Assembly: GCF_000423585.1 (NCBI RefSeq)
Contig: NZ_AUIG01000002.1
Location: 62,001 to 126,000 of the forward strand
From: Salinimicrobium xinjiangense DSM 19287
Lineage (GTDB): Bacteria > Bacteroidota > Bacteroidia > Flavobacteriales > Flavobacteriaceae
DNA: 64,000 nucleotides
Direction: 5' to 3'
Shown: positions 19,385 to 27,786 of the stretch, piece by piece
Numbering within the stretch: the stretch's first letter is position 1
Layout of the letters: each line of letters opens with the position of its first letter
Position numbers and translations under genes: made by a program
Notes under the pieces: model-generated
Databases searched by the model: none
Told to the model about the DNA's origin: nothing
What the model saw: the letters and a program-made list of their open reading frames with translations, nothing else

Positions 19385-19395
19385 TAAAAAAAGCA

Positions 19396-20091
19396 ATGAG
19401 ATTGAAACATTTTCTACCTCTACTATTTACCACATTTTTTATTACCACTACTACAGCACAAATAGATGAAGATCAAACCGGAGCCTGGTATATTTACAAC
19501 TGGGGGACAGGTTTTGGCGAGAGCCGGTTTGGGGCCCAGGGTGATATTCAATTCCGAAACTGGGATCTTATAGGAGACCTTGAACAATTACTTATTCGCG
19601 GGGGAGTTACTTACAGCCCTTCTACCGCCAATGTGAAATTCGTGCTTGGATATGGCCATATCACCACCGGAGCATTTGGGGATAGTGATGCTACTTCTAC
19701 AGAGAGCAGGATTTATCAGGAAGCCAACCTTCCGCAGAAGCTGGGAACAAGGGTTTATCTCAACCATAGATTCCGCTACGAACAGCGGTGGGTGGTGACA
19801 CAAGATTTTCGTACCCGCTACAGGTACAATTTGTCACTTACACTTCCGCTTAACCAGACCGACCTCACTCAAAATGCTGTCTACCTGGCACTTTACAATG
19901 AACTCTTCATGAATGGTCAACGGGATATAGGAGATAACCGACAGGTGGAGCTTTTCGATAGAAACAGGCTTTATGGAGCATTGGGTTATTCTCTAAAAAA
20001 CAATCTCCGGCTGCAGGTGGGATATATGGAACAAACTACAGATAATTGGAGCAAAGGACAATTACAGCTGAGTTTACACCATACTTTTTAA
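19396..20091 (+). CDS. DUF2490 outer-membrane beta-barrel protein
   Basis: 231-residue exported protein with a signal peptide (to about residue 21, ending TTAQ) and alternating amphipathic strands rich in Tyr, Arg and Asn, ending LQLSLHHTF with the C-terminal Phe typical of outer-membrane barrels. The pattern (WYIYNWGTG at the start, LNHRFRYEQRW in the middle, RLYGALGYSL near the end) matches DUF2490. Function is unknown. A DUF1028 gene follows after 36 bases and may be co-transcribed. Confidence 0.83.
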   Translation: MRLKHFLPLLFTTFFITTTTAQIDEDQTGAWYIYNWGTGFGESRFGAQGDIQFRNWDLIGDLEQLLIRGGVTYSPSTANVKFVLGYGHITTGAFGDSDATSTESRIYQEANLPQKLGTRVYLNHRFRYEQRWVVTQDFRTRYRYNLSLTLPLNQTDLTQNAVYLALYNELFMNGQRDIGDNRQVELFDRNRLYGALGYSLKNNLRLQVGYMEQTTDNWSKGQLQLSLHHTF

Positions 20092-20127
20092 GAAGATGTC
20101 CTATATTTGAGTAAGAAAAATTTACAG

Positions 20128-21114
20128 ATGAAAAAACTCCTTCTAGCATTCCTCACTGTTCTCCCGCTATCTGAGCTTACTGCGCAAAATCCTGAAATCA
20201 TGAAAGATGCCTTTGCGCATACTTATTCTATTGTGGCGCGTGATTCCAAAACAGGGGAAATGGCAGTGGGAGTCCAAAGTCACTGGTTTTCTGTGGGTTC
20301 GATAGTTTCCTGGGGAAAGGCCGGGGTAGGTGTTGTTGCCACCCAGTCTTTTGTTAATCCCGCTTATGGCCCGAACGGATTAAAATTAATGGAAGAGGGA
20401 AAATCTCCTTCTGAAGCTCTTGAACAATTATTGGCTCAGGATGATGGGAAAGCTTACCGGCAGGTGGCTTTTTTAAACGCTAAGGGAGAAACTGCGGCCC
20501 ATACCGGAGATAAATGTGTGGAAGCTGCAGGTCATTATGCTGCTGAAAATTTCTCTGTTCAGGCTAATATGATGCTGAATAATACGGTAGTTCCCGCTAT
20601 GGCTAAGGCTTTTCAGGAAAATGAAGGTCTGCCTTTAGCCGAAAGAGTTCTCAAAGCCATGCAGGCTGCAGAAGCTGAAGGAGGTGACATCCGCGGAAAA
20701 CAATCGGCAGCACTTATTGTAGTAGGCGCCGAAAAAGTTGAAAATCCATGGGAGGAAAAGAAAATTGACCTACGGGTTGATGATCATACTGAACCTCTCG
20801 TGGAATTAGAGCGACTGCTTAAAGTTTCCCGGGCCTATGAATTCATGAATCGCGGAGATCTTGCCATGGAAGAAGAGAATGTAGAAAAGGCTCTTGAAGA
20901 ATATGGAAACGCCATGAAATTATTCCCTGATAATCTGGAAATGCAATACTGGACGGCAGTGGCATTGGCGAACAGTGGAAGAATAGACGAGGCAACACCC
21001 ATGTTTGAAGCCATTTTTAAAGAAGATGAAAACTGGAAGGAAATGACCCGGAGGTTACCCGCTTCAGGACTGCTAAACATTTCGGAAGAAGAATTAAATA
21101 AACTTACTAAATAA
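20128..21114 (+). CDS. DUF1028 secreted protein with TPR-like tail
   Basis: Start taken at the ATG at 20128, which gives a proper signal peptide (MKKLLLAFLTVLPLSELTAQ); a TTG 21 bases upstream is less likely. Residues about 25-215 form the DUF1028 domain, an Ntn-hydrolase-like fold (HTYSIVARD, SVGSIVSWGKAGVGVVATQ), in which the Ser/Thr after processing could be catalytic; activity in the family is not established. The last 110 residues have two helix-turn-helix repeats resembling TPR (AYEFMNRGDLAMEEENVEKA). A small lipoprotein gene follows 8 bases later. Confidence 0.82.
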   Translation: MKKLLLAFLTVLPLSELTAQNPEIMKDAFAHTYSIVARDSKTGEMAVGVQSHWFSVGSIVSWGKAGVGVVATQSFVNPAYGPNGLKLMEEGKSPSEALEQLLAQDDGKAYRQVAFLNAKGETAAHTGDKCVEAAGHYAAENFSVQANMMLNNTVVPAMAKAFQENEGLPLAERVLKAMQAAEAEGGDIRGKQSAALIVVGAEKVENPWEEKKIDLRVDDHTEPLVELERLLKVSRAYEFMNRGDLAMEEENVEKALEEYGNAMKLFPDNLEMQYWTAVALANSGRIDEATPMFEAIFKEDENWKEMTRRLPASGLLNISEEELNKLTK

Positions 21115-21122
21115 ATATAGCT

Positions 21123-21491
21123 ATGATACTAAAGAAACTAAACATCATTATTTTGGCCCTCGGACTTGTTTTTATGGTTTCGTGTAAAGACGAAGAAAAA
21201 CAACCGAAAGCTGCAACTCAACCGGCTACCGAAGCCAGTACCACTACAAATGATACTGCTGTAACTCTTAATCCGGCACATGGGCTTCCAGGTCACAGGT
21301 GTGACCTTCCTGTTGGAGCTCCGCTTGACGGATCGAATCCCGGAGAAACTGCAAATCCCACCCCTACCAGTCAGTTGCCTTCGACTTCGGTCTCTCCGGT
21401 GAGGGTAAATCAAACGCCGACAGTGAATCCGCCGCATGGAGAGCCGGGTCATGATTGTGCAGTTCCTGTGGGAGCACCGTTAAATAAGTAA
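21123..21491 (+). CDS. Lipoprotein with two HGxPGHxC repeats
   Basis: 122-residue lipoprotein (LVFMVSC, Cys about 21). After a Thr/Ala-rich linker come two copies of a 19-residue block: NPAHGLPGHRCDLPVGAPL (about 71-89) and NPPHGEPGHDCAVPVGAPL (about 103-121), the second at the very C terminus. The invariant His, His and Cys of each block suggest metal or heme contact, or a cysteine-mediated link, but no function is known to me. It follows the DUF1028 gene by 8 bases and ends in a strong terminator. Confidence 0.8.
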   Translation: MILKKLNIIILALGLVFMVSCKDEEKQPKAATQPATEASTTTNDTAVTLNPAHGLPGHRCDLPVGAPLDGSNPGETANPTPTSQLPSTSVSPVRVNQTPTVNPPHGEPGHDCAVPVGAPLNK

Positions 21492-21497
21492 GTTCCA

Positions 21498-21539
21498 AAA
21501 ATGACATTTTTAAAGCTGCTTTCGGGCAGCTTTTTTTTT
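21498..21539 (+). terminator. Terminator after His/Cys lipoprotein
   Basis: AAAGCTGC at 21512-21519 pairs with GCAGCTTT ending near 21533, then a long T run to about 21539. Just before it lies an exact AAAATGACATTTT palindrome (21498-21510), giving a double hairpin. Confidence 0.85.
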
Positions 21540-21586
21540 GCGCTTTTTTCTACTTCGGAAAAATCCTTATTTTAAAAAGAAAAACA

Positions 21587-22111
21587 ATGGAAGAAGAAGC
21601 CCTGGAATTTGCCACCCGGGCTCATGGGGAACAGCAACGAAAATTCACTAGTGAGCCTTACATAGAACATCCAAAACGAGTCGCAGAGATGGTTAGAAGT
21701 GTGTCTCATACCACCGAAATGATCTGCGCCGCATATCTACATGATGTGGTGGAAGATACCGCTGTGAAAATTGAAGAAATTGAGCAAAAATTCGGAAAAA
21801 AAGTAGCTGATCTGGTGCAGGAACTCACAGATGAATTCATGAAGGAAAATTATCCTCAGCTCAACCGCCGGGCTCGAAAAGATAAGGAAGTGGAGCGGCA
21901 GGCGACTATCAGCAAAGAAGCGAAAACCATTAAACTGGCCGATGTAATTGATAACACACCCGATATCGTAAAGAACGATCCGGGTTTTGGCCGGAAATAT
22001 ATAAGGGAAATGGAAAAACTTTCTCGGGTTTTGGTAGGTGGAGATAAAGAACTCTTTGACAGGGCACGGCGTGAAGTTGCAGAAGGCAAAAGAGCTCTGG
22101 GTGTAAAGTAA
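21587..22111 (+). CDS. HD-domain hydrolase (RelA/SpoT hydrolase-like)
   Basis: 174-residue single-domain HD protein. The motifs HGEQQRKFTSEPYIEHP, LHDVVEDT and KLADVIDN follow the order of the (p)ppGpp hydrolase domain of SpoT and of stand-alone small alarmone hydrolases, whose length (about 175-180) it matches. There is no synthetase, TGS or ACT domain. It is therefore a candidate alarmone or nucleotide pyrophosphohydrolase in the cytoplasm; substrate is inferred only. It converges on the M28 peptidase gene. Confidence 0.78.
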   Translation: MEEEALEFATRAHGEQQRKFTSEPYIEHPKRVAEMVRSVSHTTEMICAAYLHDVVEDTAVKIEEIEQKFGKKVADLVQELTDEFMKENYPQLNRRARKDKEVERQATISKEAKTIKLADVIDNTPDIVKNDPGFGRKYIREMEKLSRVLVGGDKELFDRARREVAEGKRALGVK

Positions 22112-22115
22112 AAGA

Positions 22116-22314
22116 GCTGCAGAAAATTACAATTTTTAACGACAATGAAACCGTTGAAACGGTTCAGGTCATCCTCAAATTTATAGCACGGGTTTAAACC
22201 CGGGGCTGTGGAGTAGAATTTACAGAAAAATGGTTTTTAACCATTTAGTACGACAACAAAAAAACTGCAGAATATACCATTTTTAACACCTTAGGTAAAA
22301 TGATATTTCTGCAG
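22116..22314. repeat. Repeat-rich convergent spacer with REP-like hairpins
   Basis: Three copies of a CTGCAGAA-AT-ACCATTTTTAAC-like element: forward at about 22117 and 22265, inverted ending at 22314. The last two form a large hairpin (22265-22314) that can end transcription from both sides. Between them are the short palindromes ACCGTTGAAACGGTT (about 22150) and CGGGTTTAAACCCG (about 22190), of the kind seen in REP/BIME elements. Confidence 0.6.
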
Positions 22315-22371
22315 CTTAATTTACTTATATAAGAGAGTCTGTAATCTTGGCTCTAAGCTCTTGACTCTCTT

Positions 22372-23925
22372 TTACTCCACACCGCCTTTACGATTAGGTG
22401 AACGCGGCTCGGGCCAGGTCATGGGTTCGCCTGTGCGTGGATTATTTGGCAACTTAATTTGTTCCCTTGAGGTTTTCTCATCATCTTCACTGGCCATGTA
22501 GGTAAGCACAGCTGTAAGGATCACGTTGTTTCTCACATCATCAAAGACTATTTTGTCATAAGTGTCTCTATTGGTGTGCCAGGTATAATTCCAGTAGGAC
22601 CAGTTTAGGGCGCTCAGGTTAAAAGCAGGAACTCCCGCAGCAAGGAAAGAAGCATAATCTGAACCGCCACGTCCGGGTCTTCCGGGGAATTCGGTCTCTA
22701 CATGGTCTGCTACTGTATCAGGAACTTTAGAAAGCCATTCTCCAAGATAGTCATAAGCGTGTAATAAACCGTTTCCGGAAATTCTTACCACTCTTCCTGT
22801 TCCATTATCCTGGTTAAAAAGAGCCTGAGTATTTTTGACGATTTCAGAATGATCTTCTACAAAAGCACGGGATCCATTAAGCCCCTGTTCTTCGCTTCCC
22901 CAAAGCCCAATTATTATTGTTCTTTTGGGATTTGGATAATGCTTTTTAAGAATCCTTGCAGCCTCCATCATTACAATAGTACCGGTACCATTATCTGTCG
23001 CACCGGTTCCTCCATCCCAGGAGTCAAAGTGTGCAGAAAGTATAACGTATTCTTCAGGCAGTTCTGTTCCTTTAATCGTGGCGATAGTATTAAAGGTTGG
23101 TACCATCCCCAGTTCTTTTGATTCCGCAGTCACTCTTATTTTTGGCTTACTGCCATTTTTAGCCAGCCTGTAGAGCAATCCATAATCTTCAAGTGCAAGA
23201 TCGAGGGTAGGAACTTTTTTTGAGTAAGCTCCAAAAACTTTATTCACTCCAAACCCGTTTGACCAGTTGGAAGTGATCACTCCCGCAGCACCGGCTTTTT
23301 CAAGGACTGCAGGCAGCGTTCTTGAGTTATAACCCATGTTGCGAAATTTATCCCTCCATGCTTCTGTCTGCTCCCTACGTTCACGTTTCATTTTTTCAAA
23401 AGAAGCTTCAGTAGCAAATTCCTCCCAGTTATAATCAGGTCGTCCAGTAGGCTCAGGCATTGAGATCAGCACAAATTTACCTTTTACATTCGGAAGCCAT
23501 CGCTGGAATGCCGTAGAATCTGAAACCGTTTCAGGCAAGGTAATGACCTCGGCAGTAACGGGCTTCTTTCCGGTAGAGGGACTCCATGCAAGCTGTCTTC
23601 CCTCCAGTGTCTGCACTCGTGGTTCAATCATATCAATATGGGTAATTCCACGTTCCCATCCGCGCCATTCACCCCACTGCTGCTTCTCTGCCGGAATACC
23701 CCAGTTCTCAAATTTCTTAACCGCCCAATTGTGAGCCGAATTCATTTGTGGTGTTCCCACCAATCTGGGACCAATGCTGTCAAGAAGCTGATGAGCCAGC
23801 TGCTCAAGCTTAGAATTTTCTTCAGCTTCTTTTACGATGTTCTGGATTACAGGATGCTCCTGTGCCACAGAGATATTTCCTGCCACAAGGAAACAAAAAA
23901 GTAGAATTCCTGAAATTTTTTTCAT
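22372..23925 (-). CDS. M28 family zinc aminopeptidase
   Basis: Secreted metallopeptidase of 517 residues (signal ending ISVAQ). The metal-binding set of M28 is complete: SAHFDSWDGGTGATDNGTG (His and Asp), GSEEQG (catalytic Glu and Glu ligand), NQDNGTG (Asp) and TWHTNRDT (His). A PA-like insert (about 130-260) precedes the catalytic core. Likely a broad aminopeptidase or carboxypeptidase-Q-like enzyme in periplasm or medium. It stands alone, with its own promoter 28 bases upstream. Confidence 0.92.
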   Translation of the reverse strand: MKKISGILLFCFLVAGNISVAQEHPVIQNIVKEAEENSKLEQLAHQLLDSIGPRLVGTPQMNSAHNWAVKKFENWGIPAEKQQWGEWRGWERGITHIDMIEPRVQTLEGRQLAWSPSTGKKPVTAEVITLPETVSDSTAFQRWLPNVKGKFVLISMPEPTGRPDYNWEEFATEASFEKMKRERREQTEAWRDKFRNMGYNSRTLPAVLEKAGAAGVITSNWSNGFGVNKVFGAYSKKVPTLDLALEDYGLLYRLAKNGSKPKIRVTAESKELGMVPTFNTIATIKGTELPEEYVILSAHFDSWDGGTGATDNGTGTIVMMEAARILKKHYPNPKRTIIIGLWGSEEQGLNGSRAFVEDHSEIVKNTQALFNQDNGTGRVVRISGNGLLHAYDYLGEWLSKVPDTVADHVETEFPGRPGRGGSDYASFLAAGVPAFNLSALNWSYWNYTWHTNRDTYDKIVFDDVRNNVILTAVLTYMASEDDEKTSREQIKLPNNPRTGEPMTWPEPRSPNRKGGVE

Positions 23926-23952
23926 TTGAAGATAGTTTTAGATCAATTTTTC

Positions 23953-23960
23953 CAAATATA
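23953..23960 (-). promoter_or_regulatory. -7 box for M28 peptidase gene
   Basis: Minus-strand TATATTTG 28 bases before the ATG. No clear TTG at the -33 position, so strength is uncertain. Confidence 0.5.
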
Positions 23961-24175
23961 TTAATTTAAGACCATGGTTTGCTACTGAAGGTTTACATGG
24001 AACTGACAAATTTTCGGGTTTTTGACTTATTGTCGGGAGAAGGTGAAAATAGATATAATTATATATACCTGAAATTTAGTAACTTAACACGTGTAAAATA
24101 TTATTTTCTAATAAAAAAATAAAAGAAGGTGTGTAAAGTACAGTCTTTGCACAAACTGATTTAAAATATCATACA

Positions 24176-24982
24176 ATGAAAGTTTTAGTTATCGGAGCAG
24201 GTAATATGGGTCTCACCTATGCAGAAGGCATGGCGTCATCAACATTCTTAAACAGGCGAAAGCTCATGGTTTACGATGTATCGCCAGACAAGATCGTCTT
24301 GCTGAAGGATATGGGAATTTTTGATGTTCATGAAAAACTTGAAGATGCCCTTCCGGAAGCCGATGTAATTTTTCTGGCTGTAAAACCTTTTCACAGCGAA
24401 GAGCTATTTGAAAGAATGAAGCCTATGATGAACGAGGAACAAATAGCTGTTTCTCTTATGGCCGGTGTAACTATTAACAGGATCCAGGAAGGTCTCGGTA
24501 TTAAAAAGGTTGTAAGGGCAATGCCTAATCTTCCCGCACAGGTTGGAAAAGGAGTTACTTCCTATACAGAAAGCAAGGAAGTTTCAAGGGTTGAGTTGCT
24601 TATGGTAAGAAATCTTCTCGACACTACAGGGGAGTCAATTCACGTTAAGAATCAAAACTATATTGATGCCTCTACCGGCATTTCCGGGAGCGGACCTGCA
24701 TATGTCTTCTACTTCATGAATTCAATGCTGGAAGCAGCCTTAAAAATGGGCTTTTCGGAGCACGATTCCCGGGTATTGGTGAGTCAGACTTTTGAAGGTG
24801 CCGTAGAACTGTTTAACCAGAACGACCTCTCTCCAACCTTATGGATGGACCGTGTAGCTTCAAAGGGAGGTACTACACGTGCAGCACTGGATTCCATGGA
24901 TGACAACAATGTAAAGGAATTGATCAAAGAAGCAGCTTACGCAGCATTTGACAGGGCTGTGGAACTGGGAGAGGAAAGTTAA
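24176..24982 (+). CDS. proC: Pyrroline-5-carboxylate reductase
   Basis: Last step of proline synthesis: NAD(P)H-dependent reduction of pyrroline-5-carboxylate. 268 residues, normal length. The Rossmann motif GAGNMG sits at residues 7-12; AVKPF, RAMPNLPAQVGKG and the family signature GSGPAYVF followed by GGTTRAALD near the C terminus are all present. Monocistronic: a terminator follows at 25028. Confidence 0.96.
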   Translation: MKVLVIGAGNMGLTYAEGMASSTFLNRRKLMVYDVSPDKIVLLKDMGIFDVHEKLEDALPEADVIFLAVKPFHSEELFERMKPMMNEEQIAVSLMAGVTINRIQEGLGIKKVVRAMPNLPAQVGKGVTSYTESKEVSRVELLMVRNLLDTTGESIHVKNQNYIDASTGISGSGPAYVFYFMNSMLEAALKMGFSEHDSRVLVSQTFEGAVELFNQNDLSPTLWMDRVASKGGTTRAALDSMDDNNVKELIKEAAYAAFDRAVELGEES

Positions 24983-25027
24983 TTCAATAAAAAATATAAT
25001 TCAGGATTCAGACCTGAAATTACAGAT

Positions 25028-25066
25028 AAGCCTAACAGTTCCTGAGTAGCTGTTAGGCTTTTTTAT
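25028..25066 (+). terminator. Terminator of proC
   Basis: 11-base arms AAGCCTAACAG (25028-25038) and CTGTTAGGCTT (25050-25060), followed by TTTTTT. Confidence 0.92.
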
Positions 25067-25141
25067 TCTGTTTTCTAAGGAGAACAGAAATTCAGAAAAT
25101 ATTTGTGGTTCTTCCGGTATCTTTTTATCTTATTTATATAA

Positions 25142-25149
25142 TACTTTTG
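25142..25149 (+). promoter_or_regulatory. -7 box for acyl-CoA ligase gene
   Basis: TACTTTTG matches TAnnTTTG and lies 67 bases before the ATG, leaving a leader of about 60 bases. No good -33 TTG. Confidence 0.5.
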
Positions 25150-25216
25150 CACTTCTAAACCGAAACGGGCATGGCATTTCTTCGCCTGATTTTTCGGTAG
25201 CAACAGCTTTTATAAA

Positions 25217-27025
25217 ATGAATGCACAGATAAAACATAAAGCAGATCCAAAACGGCTTTTTGACTTCCTTAGCTATCAGCTGGAAAACTTTCCACTTCCC
25301 GATATGCTGGCAGCAAAGGAAAATGGTGAATGGAGAAAATACAGCACCCGGGAAGTTGGTGAAAAAGTAGATCAAATAAGTGCTTCCCTTATAAAAATGG
25401 GATTTTCGGAAGGCGATGGCAGCATTGAAAGTCGGGACAAAATTGGAATAATTAGCCAGAACTGCCCTGAATGGATGTTGGCTGATATGGCCATTCAGCA
25501 GGTGGGAGCAGTCTCTGTGCCTGTATATCCTAATATCACTAACAATGAACTCAAATTCATACTTCAGGATGCCACCGTGAAAATGATCTTTGTTGGTGAT
25601 ACTTCCCTCTTCGGAAAGATCATGGAGATTGAATCTGAACTGCCCCGTTTACAACACATTTATTCCTTCAAAACTGTACCCGGAATACCACAACTGACAG
25701 AATTGATGCAGGAGATCACTCCCGAGCAAAAGCTTCAGGTTGAGGAAAGCAGGGAGAAGGTAAAGGAAACCGATCTCGCCACCATTCTGTATACATCGGG
25801 CACTACAGGTATTCCAAAAGGAGTTATGCTCTCACACAAGAATATTGTAAGTAATGCTCTTGGCGCTGCAGATGTGATCCAGGAGGTTGGCGTGCAGGGA
25901 AAACGTGTCATTAGTTTTCTGCCGCTCAACCATGCCTTTGAACGTATGGCGACTTACTGCCAGTTCTATAGTGGGGCTGCAGTATATTATGCCGAAAGCA
26001 TGGATACCATAGCAGCAAATCTCAAAGAAGTAAAACCTACACTATTTACCACAGTACCCCGTCTACTCGAGAAGATATATGAAGGCATACTTGCAAAAGG
26101 CAACGAATTAACAGGAGTAAAAAGAAAAATATTTTTCTGGGCTCTTGATTTAGCTGAAAAGTTTGAGATCAATAAACCTCAGAGCCTTACCTACAGACTA
26201 CAGTTGGCGGTGGCCAACAAATTAATCTTTAGCAAGTGGAGAGAAGCATTGGGTGGAGAAGTGAAATCAATTATTACCGGTGCAGCTGCCTGCCAGGTAA
26301 GATTACTGCGCATCTTCACCGCAGCAGAGATCGTTATACAGGAAGGCTATGGTCTAACGGAAGCTTCCCCAATCATTAGCGGAAATCGCTATAGTGAAGA
26401 AAACAGGATGTTTGGTACTGTGGGTCCACTGCTGAAAGGTGTGGAAGTAAAAATAGCCGAAGACGGAGAGATCCTTTGCAAAGGTCCTAATGTGATGATG
26501 GGATATTTTAAACGACCCGATCTGACGGAAGAGGTCATGGAAGGAGATTGGCTGCGAACAGGTGACATTGGAGAGTTCATAGACGGAAAATTCCTTAAGA
26601 TCACAGACCGAAAAAAGGAGTTGATCAAGACCAGCGGCGGAAAATATGTTGCTCCGCAGCCCATCGAAAATAAAATGGTGGAAAGCCCCTGGATCGAGCA
26701 GATCATGGTGGTAGGGGAATTCCAAAAATTCGTAGGGGCTTTGATCGTTCCGGCTTTTCAAAGTTTAAAGACATGGTACCAGGAACAGGAAATCCCCTAC
26801 CCCGGAAACGACAAGGTGCTGGACACGAAGGAAGTCCGGCAGTTAATTAGTGAATCAATAAAGAAATACAACCTTGATTTTAATCCGGTTGAGCAAATAA
26901 AGAAGTTCCGCTTGATCCCGAATGAATGGACGATTGAAGGTGGAGAGTTAACTCCCACCCTTAAGTTGAAAAGAAGAACGATCCTCGAGAAATATGAAGA
27001 GTTTATACATTCAATTTATTCTTAA
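25217..27025 (+). CDS. fadD: Long-chain acyl-CoA synthetase
   Basis: 602-residue ANL-superfamily enzyme activating fatty acids to acyl-CoA with ATP. The P-loop-like motif YTSGTTGIPKGVMLSH starts at Tyr192; GYGLTEASP and LRTGDIGEF followed by ITDRKKELIKTSGGKYV give the adenylate-binding and hinge motifs, and the C-terminal lid domain is complete. No signal peptide; cytoplasmic or membrane-associated. Monocistronic behind its own promoter. Chain-length preference is not readable. Confidence 0.93.
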   Translation: MNAQIKHKADPKRLFDFLSYQLENFPLPDMLAAKENGEWRKYSTREVGEKVDQISASLIKMGFSEGDGSIESRDKIGIISQNCPEWMLADMAIQQVGAVSVPVYPNITNNELKFILQDATVKMIFVGDTSLFGKIMEIESELPRLQHIYSFKTVPGIPQLTELMQEITPEQKLQVEESREKVKETDLATILYTSGTTGIPKGVMLSHKNIVSNALGAADVIQEVGVQGKRVISFLPLNHAFERMATYCQFYSGAAVYYAESMDTIAANLKEVKPTLFTTVPRLLEKIYEGILAKGNELTGVKRKIFFWALDLAEKFEINKPQSLTYRLQLAVANKLIFSKWREALGGEVKSIITGAAACQVRLLRIFTAAEIVIQEGYGLTEASPIISGNRYSEENRMFGTVGPLLKGVEVKIAEDGEILCKGPNVMMGYFKRPDLTEEVMEGDWLRTGDIGEFIDGKFLKITDRKKELIKTSGGKYVAPQPIENKMVESPWIEQIMVVGEFQKFVGALIVPAFQSLKTWYQEQEIPYPGNDKVLDTKEVRQLISESIKKYNLDFNPVEQIKKFRLIPNEWTIEGGELTPTLKLKRRTILEKYEEFIHSIYS

Positions 27026-27211
27026 ATAATGGTTCCCCTTCTAACGGCTTTCAATTTTTCAAATTCGAATAGGTAGTATAGATCACACTGAGGCAGTACA
27101 AAAATTCGTGAAGTAATGTAGCCTATTTTTGCTCCTGTCCTTCATGATAAAAAAGTATAATTTCCACTTTACTTTTTTCAAACATTGTTTAGGGAAATAG
27201 AAATTTTAAAT

Positions 27212-27219
27212 TATATTTG
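27212..27219 (+). promoter_or_regulatory. -7 box for the tRNA-Asn pair
   Basis: TATATTTG ends 24 bases before the first tRNA-Asn. A small hairpin, GCAACC (27218-27223) with GGTTGC (27234-27239), lies between box and tRNA, possibly a 5' processing signal. Confidence 0.6.
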
Positions 27220-27243
27220 CAACCGCAAAAATGGTTGCGACAG

Positions 27244-27317
27244 TCCTCCTTAGCTCAGTTGGTTAGAGCATCTGACTGTTAATCAGAGGGTCCTTGGTTC
27301 GAGCCCAAGAGGAGGAG
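27244..27317 (+). tRNA. tRNA-Asn(GTT), copy 1
   Basis: Acceptor TCCTCCT pairs with AGGAGGA, D stem GCTC/GAGC, anticodon loop CTGTTAA with anticodon GTT, T arm CTTGG-TTCGAGC-CCAAG, discriminator G, CCA not encoded. Identical in sequence to the second copy at 27450. Confidence 0.97.
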
Positions 27318-27389
27318 CTTAATTTTATGTTGAATTTTCTTTTGGGCGAGAAATTTATCCCGAGTACCGACGCTTCGAGATTGAGGGAA

Positions 27390-27405
27390 GCCTAAGAGGA
27401 GGAGC
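27390..27405 (+). repeat. Fragment of tRNA-Asn 3' end
   Basis: GCCTAAGAGGAGGAGC matches the last 16 bases around the 3' end of tRNA-Asn (GCCCAAGAGGAGGAGC) at 15 of 16 positions. The rest of the tRNA is missing, so this is a duplicated tail between two intact copies. Confidence 0.7.
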
Positions 27406-27449
27406 AAAAAGCATCAGTAAGCTTTATAAAAAACTGGACATATTGAAAT

Positions 27450-27523
27450 TCCTCCTTAGCTCAGTTGGTTAGAGCATCTGACTGTTAATCAGAGGGTCCT
27501 TGGTTCGAGCCCAAGAGGAGGAG
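27450..27523 (+). tRNA. tRNA-Asn(GTT), copy 2
   Basis: Same 74 bases as copy 1, 132 bases downstream, probably in one transcript, and followed by a terminator at 27529. Confidence 0.97.
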
Positions 27524-27528
27524 CAAAT

Positions 27529-27555
27529 AAAGCCACCCATTCGGTGGCTTTTTGT
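27529..27555 (+). terminator. Terminator after tRNA-Asn copy 2
   Basis: AAGCCACC (27530-27537) pairs with GGTGGCTT (27543-27550), followed by TTTTGTTTT. Confidence 0.9.
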
Positions 27556-27560
27556 TTTCT

Positions 27561-27780
27561 ATGGAGTATTATGTTTATATTCTAAGATCAGCAAGACTGG
27601 ACAGATTTTATATTGGATCTACTTCTGATTCAGAAACAAGAATAGAGTTTCATGAAACTTCTCCCGGTCATAAGTTTACCGGAAAGACAGCCGATTGGTA
27701 GCTATTCTTCAAATCTATTTGTAGAGACAAAAAGCAGCTCACAGTAACGGTTCATCTAAATTATTATCTCTCTTCTATTC
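27561..27780 (+). pseudogene. GIY-YIG nuclease, truncated
   Basis: The frame from the ATG at 27561 begins MEYYVYILRSARLDRFYIG, followed by Arg27 and His31, the start of a small UPF0213-type GIY-YIG nuclease. A TAG at 27699-27701 stops it after Trp46, where relatives usually have Trp-Glu; beyond the stop the frame (LFFKSICRDKKQ) still resembles the family for a few residues and then loses it. Full relatives have about 80-95 residues. Such genes often lie beside tRNA genes in Flavobacteriaceae. Probably inactive. Confidence 0.7.
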
Positions 27781-27786
27781 ATCGGA

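Noticed and set aside
27318-27449. Third tRNA gene between the two tRNA-Asn copies
   Set aside because: Only the 3' tail is present; acceptor 5' strand, D arm and anticodon arm are missing.
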